Below, one piece after another: positions 7,769-18,200 of a stretch of DNA of 63,590 bases. The DNA is taken from positions 1-63,590 of the forward strand of contig JALONG010000027.1 in the NCBI GenBank assembly GCA_025455065.1, read 5' to 3'. Position numbers and translations under genes: made by a program. Numbering within the stretch: the stretch's first letter is position 1; every line of letters starts with the position of its first letter. Source of the stretch: Candidatus Kapaibacterium sp. GTDB taxonomy: Bacteria; Bacteroidota; Ignavibacteria; Kapaibacteriales; UBA4661. The notes below the pieces were generated by a model, which saw only the letters and a program-made list of their open reading frames with translations, was not told where the DNA came from and did no database searches.

Positions 7769-9613
7769 CTACAACTGCTGAATAATTTCCACCGCCATTG
7801 AGTATTTCTTAAACGGTGGCATGAGATACACGCCTTGAATCATGGTTTTTGCTTTGCGGAGAAAATCCACCGCAAGCGTGATTCCTTCTCGTGTTGCGGC
7901 TTCCAAACCGCCTTCGGCGTTGGCGTTGTGAATGCGCGAACGCACCCAATCGGGAATGTACATTCCGGGAACTTCATGGTGCAGGAAGTCCGCATGGCGA
8001 GCCGAGCGCAGGGGAATTACGCCCAGCATAATGTTAATGGGAATATGCTTTATGCGCTCCAAAAAGCGTGTAAGCGTTTCTTCATCAAACACAGGCTGCG
8101 AAAAGGCTACGTGAGCGCCTTGCGCGGCTTTTTCCTCCAAACGGCGAGCCTCTCTGTCGAGGTCGTAGGCGGACGGATTACACGCACAGGCGATGCAAAA
8201 TTGTGTTTTGCCGCCAATCGGATTGCCCATAAGGTCTTTGCCTTGATTCATCTGCCCCAAAGCCCGTATAAGCCCTATAGAATCTACGTCATAAACCGAC
8301 GTTGCGTAGGGGAAATCACCGATTTGCGTCGGGTCGCCCGTAACGGCGAGAATGTTTTTCACGCCCATTGCGTGTGCGCCCAGCACTTCCGATTGCAAGC
8401 CAATCATATTGCGGTCACGGCAGGCAAGATGCGCCAAACATTCGATACCGACTTGCGCTTGGACGATTTGCGAAATGGCAATCGAACTCATCCTGAGCCG
8501 CGCCCGTGCGCCGTCGGAGATATTCACTGCGTCAATGCCATTTTCCTTCAAATATGCCGCACCCTCCAGAATGCTTGATAAATCCAGCCCTCGCGGCACA
8601 TCAAGTTCAACCGTTGTGAGCGTTTTTTTGCCGAGATTCTCAAAAAACTGCGTTGGTGAACCAAGTGCAATTTCCGGCTCGTGGTGCGCACTCACCTTGA
8701 TTTCCGGCTTGTGCGAACCGATAGCAGCATCTCGCACCGCCTCAGCAATAGCGCGTGTGTGAGCAACGGTGCAGCCGCCTTCGCAGCCGACAATCCGCGC
8801 ACCCGCTTCCACCAAACGTTTGACGGCTTGCGCGACGTACTCCGGCTCGGCGTTGAAAATTGCTTTCCCGTCCACCAGCGTCGGAATGCCGACATCGGGC
8901 TGCGAACAAAGCGGAGTGCCGTTGGCGCGGAAATGCTTCAAAATATCCATCATGCGCTGCGGTCCGACCGTACCGTTTGTTCCGATAACGCTGACACCCT
9001 TAGAAACAAGACGTTGCGCTACATCGGCGGGAAATGACGTTGCTAAAACCGCACCGTCTTCGGGAAAGGTTTTTTGGGCAATAATCGGCAAATCCGGGGC
9101 GACAAATTTCGCGGCATCAATCGCTATTTCTAATTCCTCAACGTCAATAAACGATTTCAGCATCAGCACATCCGCGCCGCCGTCTGCCAGCGCTGTGATT
9201 TGCTGCACAAATGCCTCGCGCACATCCTCGCGGTTCATTGCACCAAGCGGCGTGAGAAATTTTCCGACCGGTCCGACAACACCCGCCACAAAAGCACGGC
9301 GCTGTGCGGCGTAGCGGGCAATCCACACACCTGTTCGGTTCACTTCATAGACTTTATCGGCAAAGCCGTAGCGTTCAAGTGTGAGGCGGTTTGCGTGTTC
9401 GGTGTTGCTTTGGAGCAGTTCCGCACCCGCATCCATAAACGCACGGTGAATGTCTTCTATTAAGACCGATTGTTTGCTGTTGTAAAGACATGGCGGAAAT
9501 TCTGTGAAGCCGCGTTCAGCTAGTTCTGCCGCTATGGAGCCATCGGTAACTATCGGGGTGGATTCTGTAAGTCGTTCAAGAAATGATGTTTTTGTTGAAG
9601 TGGTAGTAAACAT
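7769..9613 (-). CDS. yitJ: Bifunctional homocysteine S-methyltransferase / methylenetetrahydrofolate reductase
   Basis: The 614-residue protein has an N-terminal homocysteine methyltransferase barrel (about residues 12-295) and a C-terminal MTHFR domain (about 320-610, with HLACRDRNMIGLQSEVLGAH, NILAVTGDP and AHVAFSQPVFD). The MTHFR part reduces 5,10-methylene-THF, and the N-terminal part in this family transfers a methyl group to homocysteine to make methionine. The usual three zinc-binding cysteines are altered. The GxNC position reads GTNGTVGP (Gly214), and the GGCC motif reads VGCEGGCTVAH (Cys277, Cys281). Either a different metal site is used or the N-terminal activity has changed. It is flanked on both sides by palindromic repeats. 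Confidence 0.85.
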   Translation of the reverse strand: MFTTTSTKTSFLERLTESTPIVTDGSIAAELAERGFTEFPPCLYNSKQSVLIEDIHRAFMDAGAELLQSNTEHANRLTLERYGFADKVYEVNRTGVWIARYAAQRRAFVAGVVGPVGKFLTPLGAMNREDVREAFVQQITALADGGADVLMLKSFIDVEELEIAIDAAKFVAPDLPIIAQKTFPEDGAVLATSFPADVAQRLVSKGVSVIGTNGTVGPQRMMDILKHFRANGTPLCSQPDVGIPTLVDGKAIFNAEPEYVAQAVKRLVEAGARIVGCEGGCTVAHTRAIAEAVRDAAIGSHKPEIKVSAHHEPEIALGSPTQFFENLGKKTLTTVELDVPRGLDLSSILEGAAYLKENGIDAVNISDGARARLRMSSIAISQIVQAQVGIECLAHLACRDRNMIGLQSEVLGAHAMGVKNILAVTGDPTQIGDFPYATSVYDVDSIGLIRALGQMNQGKDLMGNPIGGKTQFCIACACNPSAYDLDREARRLEEKAAQGAHVAFSQPVFDEETLTRFLERIKHIPINIMLGVIPLRSARHADFLHHEVPGMYIPDWVRSRIHNANAEGGLEAATREGITLAVDFLRKAKTMIQGVYLMPPFKKYSMAVEIIQQL

Positions 9614-9736
9614 TGCTAAATACGTGGTGTTTGGGGATTTTTTTGTGGTGCTTGGGTGTGGTTTTCAAGCACTATGCAGCCTTTTTGCTGAATGTACAAT
9701 AGACATTATCAAAGTTTAGCGTATAACCCTCTTCAA

Positions 9737-9833
9737 CGTAGCACAGACATTCTTGTCTGTGTCCGAAATGAGCGAAGCGAATAATCTTTAAGCTGTATGC
9801 GTTAAGGACACAGACAAGAATGTCTGTGCTACG
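9737..9833. repeat. Nested palindromic intergenic repeat, copy 2
   Basis: Two 28-bp arms, 9737-9764 and 9806-9833, are perfect inverted copies of each other around a 41-bp centre. Each arm itself contains the CACAGACA / TGTCTGTG palindrome. The element sits in the 302-bp spacer 9614-9915 between minus-strand genes. I see no gene in that spacer. Confidence 0.92.
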
Positions 9834-9915
9834 AAGAAATTCCCAGACTCTTAACTTGGATAAACTCTAATGTAAAAGCAACGTACAAATGTAGTGATTT
9901 TCTCGCGGAAATGCG

Positions 9916-11049
9916 TCAGACAAATTTTTCCCCACTCTGCTCACGTAGCGCTGTAACAACTTTGCGCACATCTTGTACACGGTCTTTTGGGCAGACTAAA
10001 ATGCCGTCTTTGGTTGCCACGATAACGAGGTTTTCAATGCCAATCGCAGCAACGGAGAGGACATCATCGCCGACGCTGTTCATCACGATACAATTTTTGC
10101 TGTCAAGCAAAAGTGAGCCGCCAACGTTGATATTTCCTGCTTCGTCGGGTTCATGCACCCGCTCCAGCGCATCCCACGAGCCGACATCATCCCAACCGAA
10201 ATCCACGCAGACAACCGCGACGTGGTGCGCCCGTTCCATAAGCCCGTAATCAATCGAAATGTCGGGCATCGCTTTAAAAATCGTATTTGTGCCGGAAGGC
10301 GCTCCGATACTTACTTCGCGGGTTTTGTTAGACAAAACGCTGCGCAAATCTTTGATTTTGAGTCCGACATCGGGCAGATGCCTCTCCAAACCGCCGATAA
10401 TGGTATCCAAGCGCCAAAAAAACATCCCGCTATTCCAGAAAAATCGCCCTTGTCGGAGAAATTCCTGTGCGGTTTCGGTGCTGGGTTTTTCGTGAAAACT
10501 CTCGACGGGAAGCGCTTCCAAATTGTTCACGGCGACACTACTTTTGCGGGCTGCGGCGATTTCGATGTAACCGTACCCCGTCGCGGGGCGCGAAGGCTGC
10601 ACACCAAAGGTTACGATATTGCCCGTTTTTTCAGCGTGAGTGAGTGCGGCATCCACCGCAGCACGGAAAATCTCGGTATTTTCAATAAAATGGTCGGCGG
10701 TAAGAACAGCAATCGAGATTTCATGGGGCTTCAATGCCGGATAGCGCTCGGCAATATACGCCGCACCAAGCGCAATGCAAGGCGCAGTATTGCGTTTGAG
10801 CGGTTCTGCGATGATATTTTCCGGCGGCAAAAGCGCCAAATTTTCCCGCATGATAGGCTGAAGCGCTTCGCTGGTGATGATGAAAATATGTTCGGGGGCA
10901 ATAAGCGGTGCAACGCGCTCTATTGCTTCATCCAACATGGTTTTGTCGGGTGAGACGAGTTTCAAAAGTTGTTTCGGTTTGGTGCGGCGCGAAAGGGGCC
11001 AAAAGCGTTCACCTGAGCCGCCTGCCATGATGAGGACTGTACGTTGCAT
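9916..11049 (-). CDS. manC: Mannose-1-phosphate guanylyltransferase (copy 1)
   Basis: The enzyme makes GDP-mannose from GTP and mannose 1-phosphate for polysaccharide and glycan synthesis. The nucleotidyltransferase signature is at the N-terminus (LIMAGGSGERFWPLSRR, then KPKQLLKL). The later FHEKP and GWDDVGSWDALERV motifs match the family. The ATG at 11049 puts the signature right at the start; the frame also has an ATG seven codons earlier. At 377 residues it lacks the phosphomannose-isomerase domain found in type II enzymes. A clearly related second copy lies at 51902-52999. Confidence 0.9.
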   Translation of the reverse strand: MQRTVLIMAGGSGERFWPLSRRTKPKQLLKLVSPDKTMLDEAIERVAPLIAPEHIFIITSEALQPIMRENLALLPPENIIAEPLKRNTAPCIALGAAYIAERYPALKPHEISIAVLTADHFIENTEIFRAAVDAALTHAEKTGNIVTFGVQPSRPATGYGYIEIAAARKSSVAVNNLEALPVESFHEKPSTETAQEFLRQGRFFWNSGMFFWRLDTIIGGLERHLPDVGLKIKDLRSVLSNKTREVSIGAPSGTNTIFKAMPDISIDYGLMERAHHVAVVCVDFGWDDVGSWDALERVHEPDEAGNINVGGSLLLDSKNCIVMNSVGDDVLSVAAIGIENLVIVATKDGILVCPKDRVQDVRKVVTALREQSGEKFV

Positions 11050-11103
11050 GATTTCGGTTAAATGCTTCAATATAAAATGATTACAAGATGAGAGTTCGTA
11101 AAA

Positions 11104-12189
11104 TTACCATTCAATCCATTCGCCGTTATCAATGGCGCGGAACGCAGCTTCATTGATATTTGCCTGTTGTAGAGATTTTTTGAGTTCGTCCATCGGCTCT
11201 TGTTCGCCGTCGTCGGCAAGCGGGAATGTACCGAAGTGCATAGCGAGGCTCTGCCGTGCGTGTACATCCTGATGCGCTTTGACGGCTTCTTCAGGTCCAA
11301 TGTGAACGGGCGACATAAACCAGCGCGGTCGAAAGGCACCAATCGGAATCATCGCGCAAACGATATTGCGAAACTTCTCGCCAATACGCGCAAAATGCGC
11401 TCCGTAGCCGGAATCACCGGCGAAGTAGAGTTCTTCCGTCGTTTGAGCGCTTTGCAGCACAAAACCGCACCAGAGCGATTTGTTTCGGTCGCTTACACCG
11501 CGCCCCGAAAAGTGTTGCGCTGGAACGCAGTGAATATGCATCGTTGCGCCGTTGTGGGTAAACGAGGTTTGTTGCCACCAATCGTATTCCTGCACGTTTC
11601 CTATGCCGTTTTTCTCCAAATACGCTTTATTGCCCAGAGGTACGATAATCGTTGGTTTGAAGCGCTCTGCAAGGCGTTTCATTGTGCCGATGTCAAGATG
11701 GTCGTAGTGGTTGTGTGAGAGCAAAATGAGGTCAATCTTGGGCAAGTTCTCAAATGGTACTCCTGCAGGACGCACACGCTTCGCGCCAACAAGGTCAAAT
11801 ACCCCTGCAACATCCGCCCAAACAGGGTCGGTGAGGATATTGATACCTTCGGTTTGAATGAGCATCGTTGCGTGATTGACGAAGGTAATGCGTGTTTTGA
11901 TACTTTTCGTGGTATCCGTTCCAATGCGCTCATTCGGCACAGTCTGCCGAACATCAGCAACAGTGCGGCTTGGCAGCCATTCGCCTTCATCGCGGTTTGT
12001 TACCCATTTCAGCAAATCACTAAATTCGCCCGGGTTTGGTGCGCCCGGCGTAAAAAACGTATCGCCGTTAAAATGGTCGCTTACTGCGCCTTTGTACGGC
12101 GGTGTTGATATGACGAAGCGCTCAAGAAGAAAAGAAGTGAGTATCACGAGTAAAATGCCTCCTACAATCCAAAGTATCATGGGTTTCAT
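11104..12189 (-). CDS. Membrane-anchored MBL-fold metallohydrolase, NAPE-PLD-like
   Basis: The 361-residue protein begins with an N-terminal membrane anchor (residues 3-22). A metallo-beta-lactamase fold follows, with the metal motif SHNHYDHLD, an earlier LTDPVWADVAG segment, and later YFAGDSGYGAHF and AMHFGTFPLADD. The last of these matches N-acyl-phosphatidylethanolamine phospholipase D-like and UlaG-like members. The family cleaves phosphodiester or lactone substrates using two metal ions. The anchor suggests action at the inner membrane or in the periplasm on a lipid, which is inference. Confidence 0.8.
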   Translation of the reverse strand: MKPMILWIVGGILLVILTSFLLERFVISTPPYKGAVSDHFNGDTFFTPGAPNPGEFSDLLKWVTNRDEGEWLPSRTVADVRQTVPNERIGTDTTKSIKTRITFVNHATMLIQTEGINILTDPVWADVAGVFDLVGAKRVRPAGVPFENLPKIDLILLSHNHYDHLDIGTMKRLAERFKPTIIVPLGNKAYLEKNGIGNVQEYDWWQQTSFTHNGATMHIHCVPAQHFSGRGVSDRNKSLWCGFVLQSAQTTEELYFAGDSGYGAHFARIGEKFRNIVCAMIPIGAFRPRWFMSPVHIGPEEAVKAHQDVHARQSLAMHFGTFPLADDGEQEPMDELKKSLQQANINEAAFRAIDNGEWIEW

Positions 12190-12247
12190 TGAGTTATGGT
12201 CGAAAAATATAAATTCCCCTGTTATTTATTTGCCTCTATTGTATTTC

Positions 12248-13012
12248 TTACATCGCAGCCAAGCCACCATCAGCAATCAAGCCGTGTCCGTAAAGGTAAC
12301 TTGCGTCGTCGGAGGCGAGAAACAAAATCGCTTTGGCGATTTCTTCGGGCTGCGCAACGCGCTTTGCCGGAATTGCGCTGTAATAGCGCTCGGCGACGGC
12401 TTTGTCTTTTTCGGTTTCCATCACAGTCATTGGTGTATCCACAAAGCCCGGACACATAGCATTGATGCGGATTCCGGCGCGAGAGTATTCCGTTGCGGCG
12501 GCTCTGGTCATGCCCATAACGGCGTGTTTTGCGGCAACGTAGGCAATGTGAAACGGCATACCGAAATGTCCCAGAAATGATGCAGTGTTCACGATAGCAC
12601 CTTGTGTTTTGCTACCCAACATTGCCTGCAATTCTGCTTTCATACATAAAAAAACACCCGTCAAATTCACATCAATCACGCGGCGGAACGTGGTTTCATC
12701 GTATTCGTGCGTGGCTTTGTCGCGTGAGCCTTCGATTCCTGCATTGTTAATGCCAATGTGCAAGCCGCCAAACTCAGCAACCGTGCGCCGTACAGCCGCT
12801 TCCACCTCTTGCGCGGAAGCGACATCGGTTTTGATAAATATCCCTTTTGCGCCTGTGGCATTAACAAGATGAACAGTTTCTTGTGCAGATTCTTCTGCCA
12901 CATCGCAGACCGCTATACGAGCGCCTTCGCGGGCAAATGCAAGGGCTGTTGCGCGACCGATTCCCGTTGCGCCGCCGGTCAAAAAAACGACTTTGTTCTC
13001 GAAGCGTGCCAT
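12248..13012 (-). CDS. Short-chain dehydrogenase/reductase
   Basis: A classical 254-residue SDR. The cofactor motif is GGATGIGRATALAFA, with an acidic residue at the end of strand 2 (AVCDV) that suggests NAD(H). NNAGIEG and the catalytic Tyr-x3-Lys (YVAAKHAV) are present. The C-terminus has the usual DDASYLYGHGLIADGG. It resembles glucose-1-dehydrogenase and 3-oxoacyl-ACP-reductase-like SDRs. The substrate cannot be told, and the neighbours give no pathway clue. Confidence 0.88.
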   Translation of the reverse strand: MARFENKVVFLTGGATGIGRATALAFAREGARIAVCDVAEESAQETVHLVNATGAKGIFIKTDVASAQEVEAAVRRTVAEFGGLHIGINNAGIEGSRDKATHEYDETTFRRVIDVNLTGVFLCMKAELQAMLGSKTQGAIVNTASFLGHFGMPFHIAYVAAKHAVMGMTRAAATEYSRAGIRINAMCPGFVDTPMTVMETEKDKAVAERYYSAIPAKRVAQPEEIAKAILFLASDDASYLYGHGLIADGGLAAM

Positions 13013-13060
13013 AGTCTTGCGTGATAAGGGTTATCGAAAAATTACGTGTGTAAAGTCCAA

Positions 13061-13140
13061 GTGGCACAGACATTTTTGTCTGTGCGGAAATCACTCAAAA
13101 TCAGCATAGATACTCGCACAGACAAAAATGTCTGTGCCAC
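13061..13140. repeat. Nested palindromic intergenic repeat, copy 3
   Basis: Arms at 13061-13086 and 13115-13140 are perfect 26-bp inverted copies around a 28-bp centre. Each arm contains the CACAGACA, TTTT, TGTCTGTG palindrome. Compared with copy 2 the inner loop is TTTT instead of TTCT, and both arms show the same change. Confidence 0.92.
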
Positions 13141-13185
13141 TGATTCTAAGGCGATTCACTTCTTTGTTCATTCCTCAATGGTAAA

Positions 13186-13758
13186 TCAAAACGTACAAGG
13201 CAGATGAATAGCGACCTCCAAACGGCTCATATACTCGCTTCGGGGGATCTCGATGCCGCCCAGACTTTCGATGTGGTCATTCAGATATTGCGAGTCCAGC
13301 AAAATAAACCCTTGCTTGCGCAAATGCTCCACAAGTCGCACAAATGCTACTTTAGAAGCATCATTCATCGTTGCAAACATAGATTCCCCAAAAAATGCTC
13401 CACCAATAGCGACACCGTACAAACCGCCTACCAACTCGTCATTGTGCCATGCTTCCACCGAATGAGCAAAGCTGAGTTCATGCAAATACGTGTAGGCATC
13501 AATGATTTCGGGCGAAATCCACGTTTCTTTTCGTACTGAACACGCCGTAACAACTTCCTGAAACGCAGTATTGATGCGGGTTTCATACACGCCTTTGGCA
13601 ATAGTTCTTCGCAAAGAACGTGCAATACGCACCCCATCAAGCGGGATAACTGCTCGCGGGTCAGGCGAGTGCCAGTATGTCTCACCATTTCGCTCCGCCA
13701 TCGGGAAATATCCCTGTTGGTACGCCATTATCAGCAATTCGGGAGTGAGAATATTCAT
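13186..13758 (-). CDS. aat: Leucyl/phenylalanyl-tRNA-protein transferase
   Basis: Aat adds Leu or Phe to proteins with N-terminal Arg or Lys, marking them for ClpS/ClpAP degradation (N-degron pathway). The N-terminus has AYQQGYFPMAE and the PDPRAVIPLDG stretch. The centre has SVEAWHNDELVGGLYGVAIG, followed by FFGESMFATMNDASKVAF, and the C-terminus LDSQYLNDHIESLGG. These are all family hallmarks. At 190 residues it is slightly shorter than the E. coli enzyme but has the complete GNAT-like core. Confidence 0.95.
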   Translation of the reverse strand: MNILTPELLIMAYQQGYFPMAERNGETYWHSPDPRAVIPLDGVRIARSLRRTIAKGVYETRINTAFQEVVTACSVRKETWISPEIIDAYTYLHELSFAHSVEAWHNDELVGGLYGVAIGGAFFGESMFATMNDASKVAFVRLVEHLRKQGFILLDSQYLNDHIESLGGIEIPRSEYMSRLEVAIHLPCTF

Positions 13759-13914
13759 GGCGGAAGGGTTGAGGGATAGGGGATGAGGGATGAAAGCAAG
13801 TGTTTATCAGATTTTGGGCAAAATAGAATATTGTTATCGTTCTTGTGTTGAATGTTCTTACGCAGCAGCAAGTTCAATAAATTCCCTTATCCTTTTGCCC
13901 TTATCCTTCTGCCT

Positions 13915-14919
13915 TTACCTCAGCGCCAGCATAAAATCAAGCAATTCTTTGGGAATACTGTCGTGACTTGCTTCGTCGCCGGCTGCTTCTTCAAGCGGCA
14001 TCGGCGCGGGCGAATGTCCCGTGTAATATGCAGTGTAAAAGCCGCTATCACAGTTTTTGAAGGCATCTTGCACCATACGGTAACTAATCCAACTTGCGCG
14101 GAGAATATCGGTAACAGACGTTTTGCCGCCACGCTGAAAATATCCCATATCTACAGCGCGAACTTCCCGTTTGATGCCGCGTTGGACAAAGATTTTTTCC
14201 AGTGTTGCGCGAATTTCATCCAACGTCATCGGGTATGATTCGCTGACGATAATGCGAGTGTCTTTGTCACGCTCGGCAATAAGCGTTGCGACGTTTTCAT
14301 AATCCACTACCTCATTCGGCGTTACGACAAACTCTGCGCCGGAAGCAATGCCGGCATAGAGCGCCAAATACGCCGATTTACGACCCATGGAGCGGACGAC
14401 ATACACGCGGCGATGCGAACTTGCCGTGTCACGTATCCACTCCAACATATCCAAACTTTTGTCGAGCGCACTGTAAAAACCGATGGAAGAGCCAACGGTG
14501 TTACACACGTCGTTGTCAATGGAGCCGGGCGAAACGAGGAATTTTGTGCGAAGATTCTCGCGTCGAGCGATGGTATTGAGCGCATTGGAAGCTTTCAAAC
14601 TGCCGTTTCCGCCGCACACGAAGAGGTAATTAAAGCCGTTATCATGCAGATTCCGGGCGAGTGTTTCCTGCAAATCAGGGTCGGTGGCGAGTTCGGGGAC
14701 GCGGGTTGTTCCCAAAATTGTGCCGCCTCTGCTGGTGAGTCCGGCAACGTCGAGTTTGGTCAAGCGGGTGTAATTATTGTCCAAAAGACCTTTCCAACCG
14801 TCCACCACGCCCCATACGGACGTTTGCGGGCGTAGATTGAGCGTTGTGCGGACAACAGCACGAACAAATGCGTTCATACCGGGGCAATCGCCGCCGCCTG
14901 TGAGTATGCCAAATTTCAT
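13915..14919 (-). CDS. pfkA: ATP-dependent 6-phosphofructokinase, variant active site
   Basis: This enzyme phosphorylates fructose 6-phosphate in glycolysis. Conserved features are GGGDCPGMNAF at the N-terminus, SRGGTILGTTR, the catalytic SIDND (Asp135) and SMGRKSAYLALYAG. Two active-site positions differ from the usual form. The GGDGS loop reads GGNGS (Asn105 in place of the Mg-ATP Asp), and TIDND reads SIDND. The Gly residues after this loop and before SIDND (PGSIDND) are of the ATP type rather than the pyrophosphate type. The length of 334 is normal. The Asp-to-Asn change could lower activity or alter metal use. Confidence 0.88.
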   Translation of the reverse strand: MKFGILTGGGDCPGMNAFVRAVVRTTLNLRPQTSVWGVVDGWKGLLDNNYTRLTKLDVAGLTSRGGTILGTTRVPELATDPDLQETLARNLHDNGFNYLFVCGGNGSLKASNALNTIARRENLRTKFLVSPGSIDNDVCNTVGSSIGFYSALDKSLDMLEWIRDTASSHRRVYVVRSMGRKSAYLALYAGIASGAEFVVTPNEVVDYENVATLIAERDKDTRIIVSESYPMTLDEIRATLEKIFVQRGIKREVRAVDMGYFQRGGKTSVTDILRASWISYRMVQDAFKNCDSGFYTAYYTGHSPAPMPLEEAAGDEASHDSIPKELLDFMLALR

Positions 14920-15227
14920 AAATATTGAAATGAGTGAAACAGAGTTGTTGCTTTCAGATGAGCTAATTTTTAAGGCTCAAAGATATTCTTTTCATGGCTT
15001 TTTTACCAATTTTTCTTTTACGATGCTCTCGTTACGGCGACGGAATTTTATGAATAATCCTTGCTTTTCATCTACCAAAACGATAGATTCCCATATCCTT
15101 TGCAAAACAATGTGCATTGTAGGAATTATACATAACGCTTCATGTGGTTGGTATAGTTTTCGTATGAATTTTAGTATGAATCATCGTCTGGACTATGACA
15201 GTCTTTATATCATGTAGAACCGGCATC
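14920..15227. other. Divergent spacer between pfkA and the histidine-kinase gene
   Basis: This AT-rich spacer of about 300 bp must hold the start signals for both divergent genes. I see no clear TAnnTTTG box, no gene and no strong hairpin. A short open frame from 15195 leads into the kinase gene, but the kinase signal peptide is better placed from the ATG at 15228. Confidence 0.5.
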
Positions 15228-18200
15228 ATGTACCGAACCGAGCTTCAAAGGAAGATTGTTGGGATTCTACGATTCCTTTCCGTGTTGCCTTGGCGTGCCT
15301 TATGGGGTACTGTTTTTTTGTGGTGTGCTTTGCCAATACACCTCTCTGCACAAATACAGCATCGCTCGCCTCAACCGCTTTTTCATAGGCACATCGGAAT
15401 TGAGCAAGGCTTATCAGCAAATTGGATACAATGCTTTATGCAAGACCGTAAGGGCTTCCTGTGGGTAGGAACAGAGAACGGTGCAAATATCTATGACGGG
15501 AAACAATTTCAACATTACAAAAATGTTCCTTTTGACACAACTTCGCTCCCAAGCGGCTACGCAATCTGCATCGCTCAAGATTCGTCCGGTGCAATTTGGA
15601 TAGGCACGAGTAAGGGACTCAGCCGCCGCGACCCGCTTACAAACAGATGGCGGCGTTGGCAACATGATACTCTCAATTCACATTCTTTGCCGGACAACAA
15701 TGTTTACAGGCTTCTCTGTTCATCAGATGGAACACTGTGGATAGGTACAGCGAAAGGACTATGCCGCCTTGTGCAACCGACCAAGGGTATTTCTGCGCAA
15801 TCAGCGGCATTAAACCTGCAGTTTGAGGCATTTGCGGATATGAAGGAGACAATTTTTTCCTTCTGTCAAGACCGTTTGAACCCCCACATTCTTTGGATTG
15901 GTACATTCGAGGGAAATCTTTTTGCGTTCGATATGCGTACCAAGCGTTTCACAAAGTATAATCCGCCCTTCTATTTGCCGACAGCGCAGCAGGGCAATGC
16001 GATTACCGCTATCGTACAAGAAGCAGGAGGGCGGCTCTGGATGTCACGCGACAATGCGGGAATATTAACATTTTCAACCGCGACCGACGAGTGGCAGCAT
16101 TATGACCATCGCCCTTCAGACCCGCATAGCCTCAGCTATAACCGTGCGCCGTCAATTGTTCTGGACGAGGAAAACGGCTATTTGTGGGCAGGAACGTTGG
16201 GTGGTGGACTCAATCGCATGGATTTGCACACACAACAATTTGTTGTTTGGAAACGCAACAGTTCAGACAACAATATAGATCCCGCCATGTTTCCCGATGA
16301 TTTCATCAATTATCTTCTCCTCGACCGCGAAAAGAATCTTTGGTGTGGCACGGGGGTGGGATTGTCGCTTATTACCGCTCAAGCCCGACGGAACGGCACA
16401 TTTTTAACGTATCGGCACAATCGCTTGCGACCAAATGACGTACACACGCTGCCTTTTGATAATGTTACCGCCGTTACTGCTGTGCAAGAAAAGGTGTGGA
16501 TGGGTACACAACAAGGCATAGCAGGAATGAACGCCGACGGGACGGAACTGAGGCGGGTACCTCTCCTTGTGCCGAAGGGACATGACGAAAAACGCTCCGT
16601 AGTCATTCAGGCAATAGCAGTAAGCCGCACCCGGACAGTCTGGGCAGCCTCCGCCGACGGAATCTACACACTGCCACCGAAAGCCAAAGCATTTACACGC
16701 TGTAACGACATTGCAAAAGTCGAGAAAGGAGCATTTATGAGGTCTGTATGGGTGGATGCCGAAGATGTGGTCTGGATGTGTGATAATTCAATAGGGTTGC
16801 TTATGTATCATCCCAAAACCCGCACCACCGTTATTCCGAAAGAAGGCGATGCTTCCGGCTATCATAGTGTGCGTCCGCTCAGTTTTGCCGAGCGCATCAA
16901 CGAACGTGGTGAGCGCGAAGTCTGGTTCGGTGGCTATGGAGCAGGTTTGCAGTGCTATAATACCGTGAAGAAAACGTTTCGCCTTTACAAACACAATCCC
17001 GCCAATCCGCGTAGTTTGCCGGTGAATAACATTGGCTCAGTGATGGTGAGACACCTCGCCGATGCAACGGGCAATATGCACGATGAAATCTGGTGTGCGC
17101 CTATGAATGCAGGTCTTTGTCGGCTGACAAATCCTTCCGATACGAATACCGATGGCATATTTGAACGTTTTACCGCAGCCGATGGTGTCCCCGATGTCAG
17201 CGTTTGGCAAATGCACAGCTACAAAGACAAAATTTGGTGCGCTTCTCAGCGTGGTATTGTCGTTCTCTGTCCCGAAAAACGGACAACAGAACTGTACGGG
17301 CGCGAGGACGGATTACCTTCATTGGAATTTGGTAGTTGTGCGGGGCTTTCAAACGGGCAGATGTTCTTTGGCAGCATAGAAGGACTTGTAACCTTCCATG
17401 CAGACAGCATCAGCACTTCGGCAAAGACATTTGCTGTGCCAAAAGTTCAGATAACCCGATTTGAAGCACTGTTCAAACCACGTACGCTCTCCAAGGCGCA
17501 AGAAACAGGTGAAGAAGCGGTCGAAGTAGAATGGCAGCAAAACGTGGTCAAACTTCGCTTTGCTGCACCGATTTTTGCTGCGGCAAGAAGAACGAATTAT
17601 CGTTACAAGTTAGAAGGCTTCGATGCTGATTGGCGTTTGCAACGTGCGCTTGGTAATGATGGTGAAGCAAGTAATGAGGCTGTGTACAGCAATCTCAATC
17701 CGGGGACATACATTTTCCGCGTCCAATCCGGCAACGCCGACGGCACGTGGAATGATGAGGGAGAAGCGCGTTTGAATCTTGTCGTTGTACCACCGTTTTG
17801 GCAGACGCGGTGGTTTTTAGGATTGGTCGTTTTGGTGGTCTTGGTGAGTGTCGGTGCTACAGTGCGGTATTTGACCACGCGCCGTTTCCAAGAGCGCATC
17901 AGAGTTTTAGAAGAACTGAACCGTGAGCGGGAGCGCATTTCGCAAGATGTTCACGACGACGTTGGCTCTACGCTGACGCGCATTACACTTTTGACCGAGA
18001 CGCTGAAAATGCAATCCCCGGCTCAATCGTCCGATGTTGTACAAGGGCGCTTAGAAACGATTGCCTCGACTGCCCGCGAAGCGACACAAACGCTCGGTGA
18101 AATTATCTGGGCAATTAAGCCCGTTAATGATTCGTTGGATAATTTTTGTGCCTTTGTCCGCGAATATGTTTTTGATTTATTCGAGGAAAAAATTGCCGAA

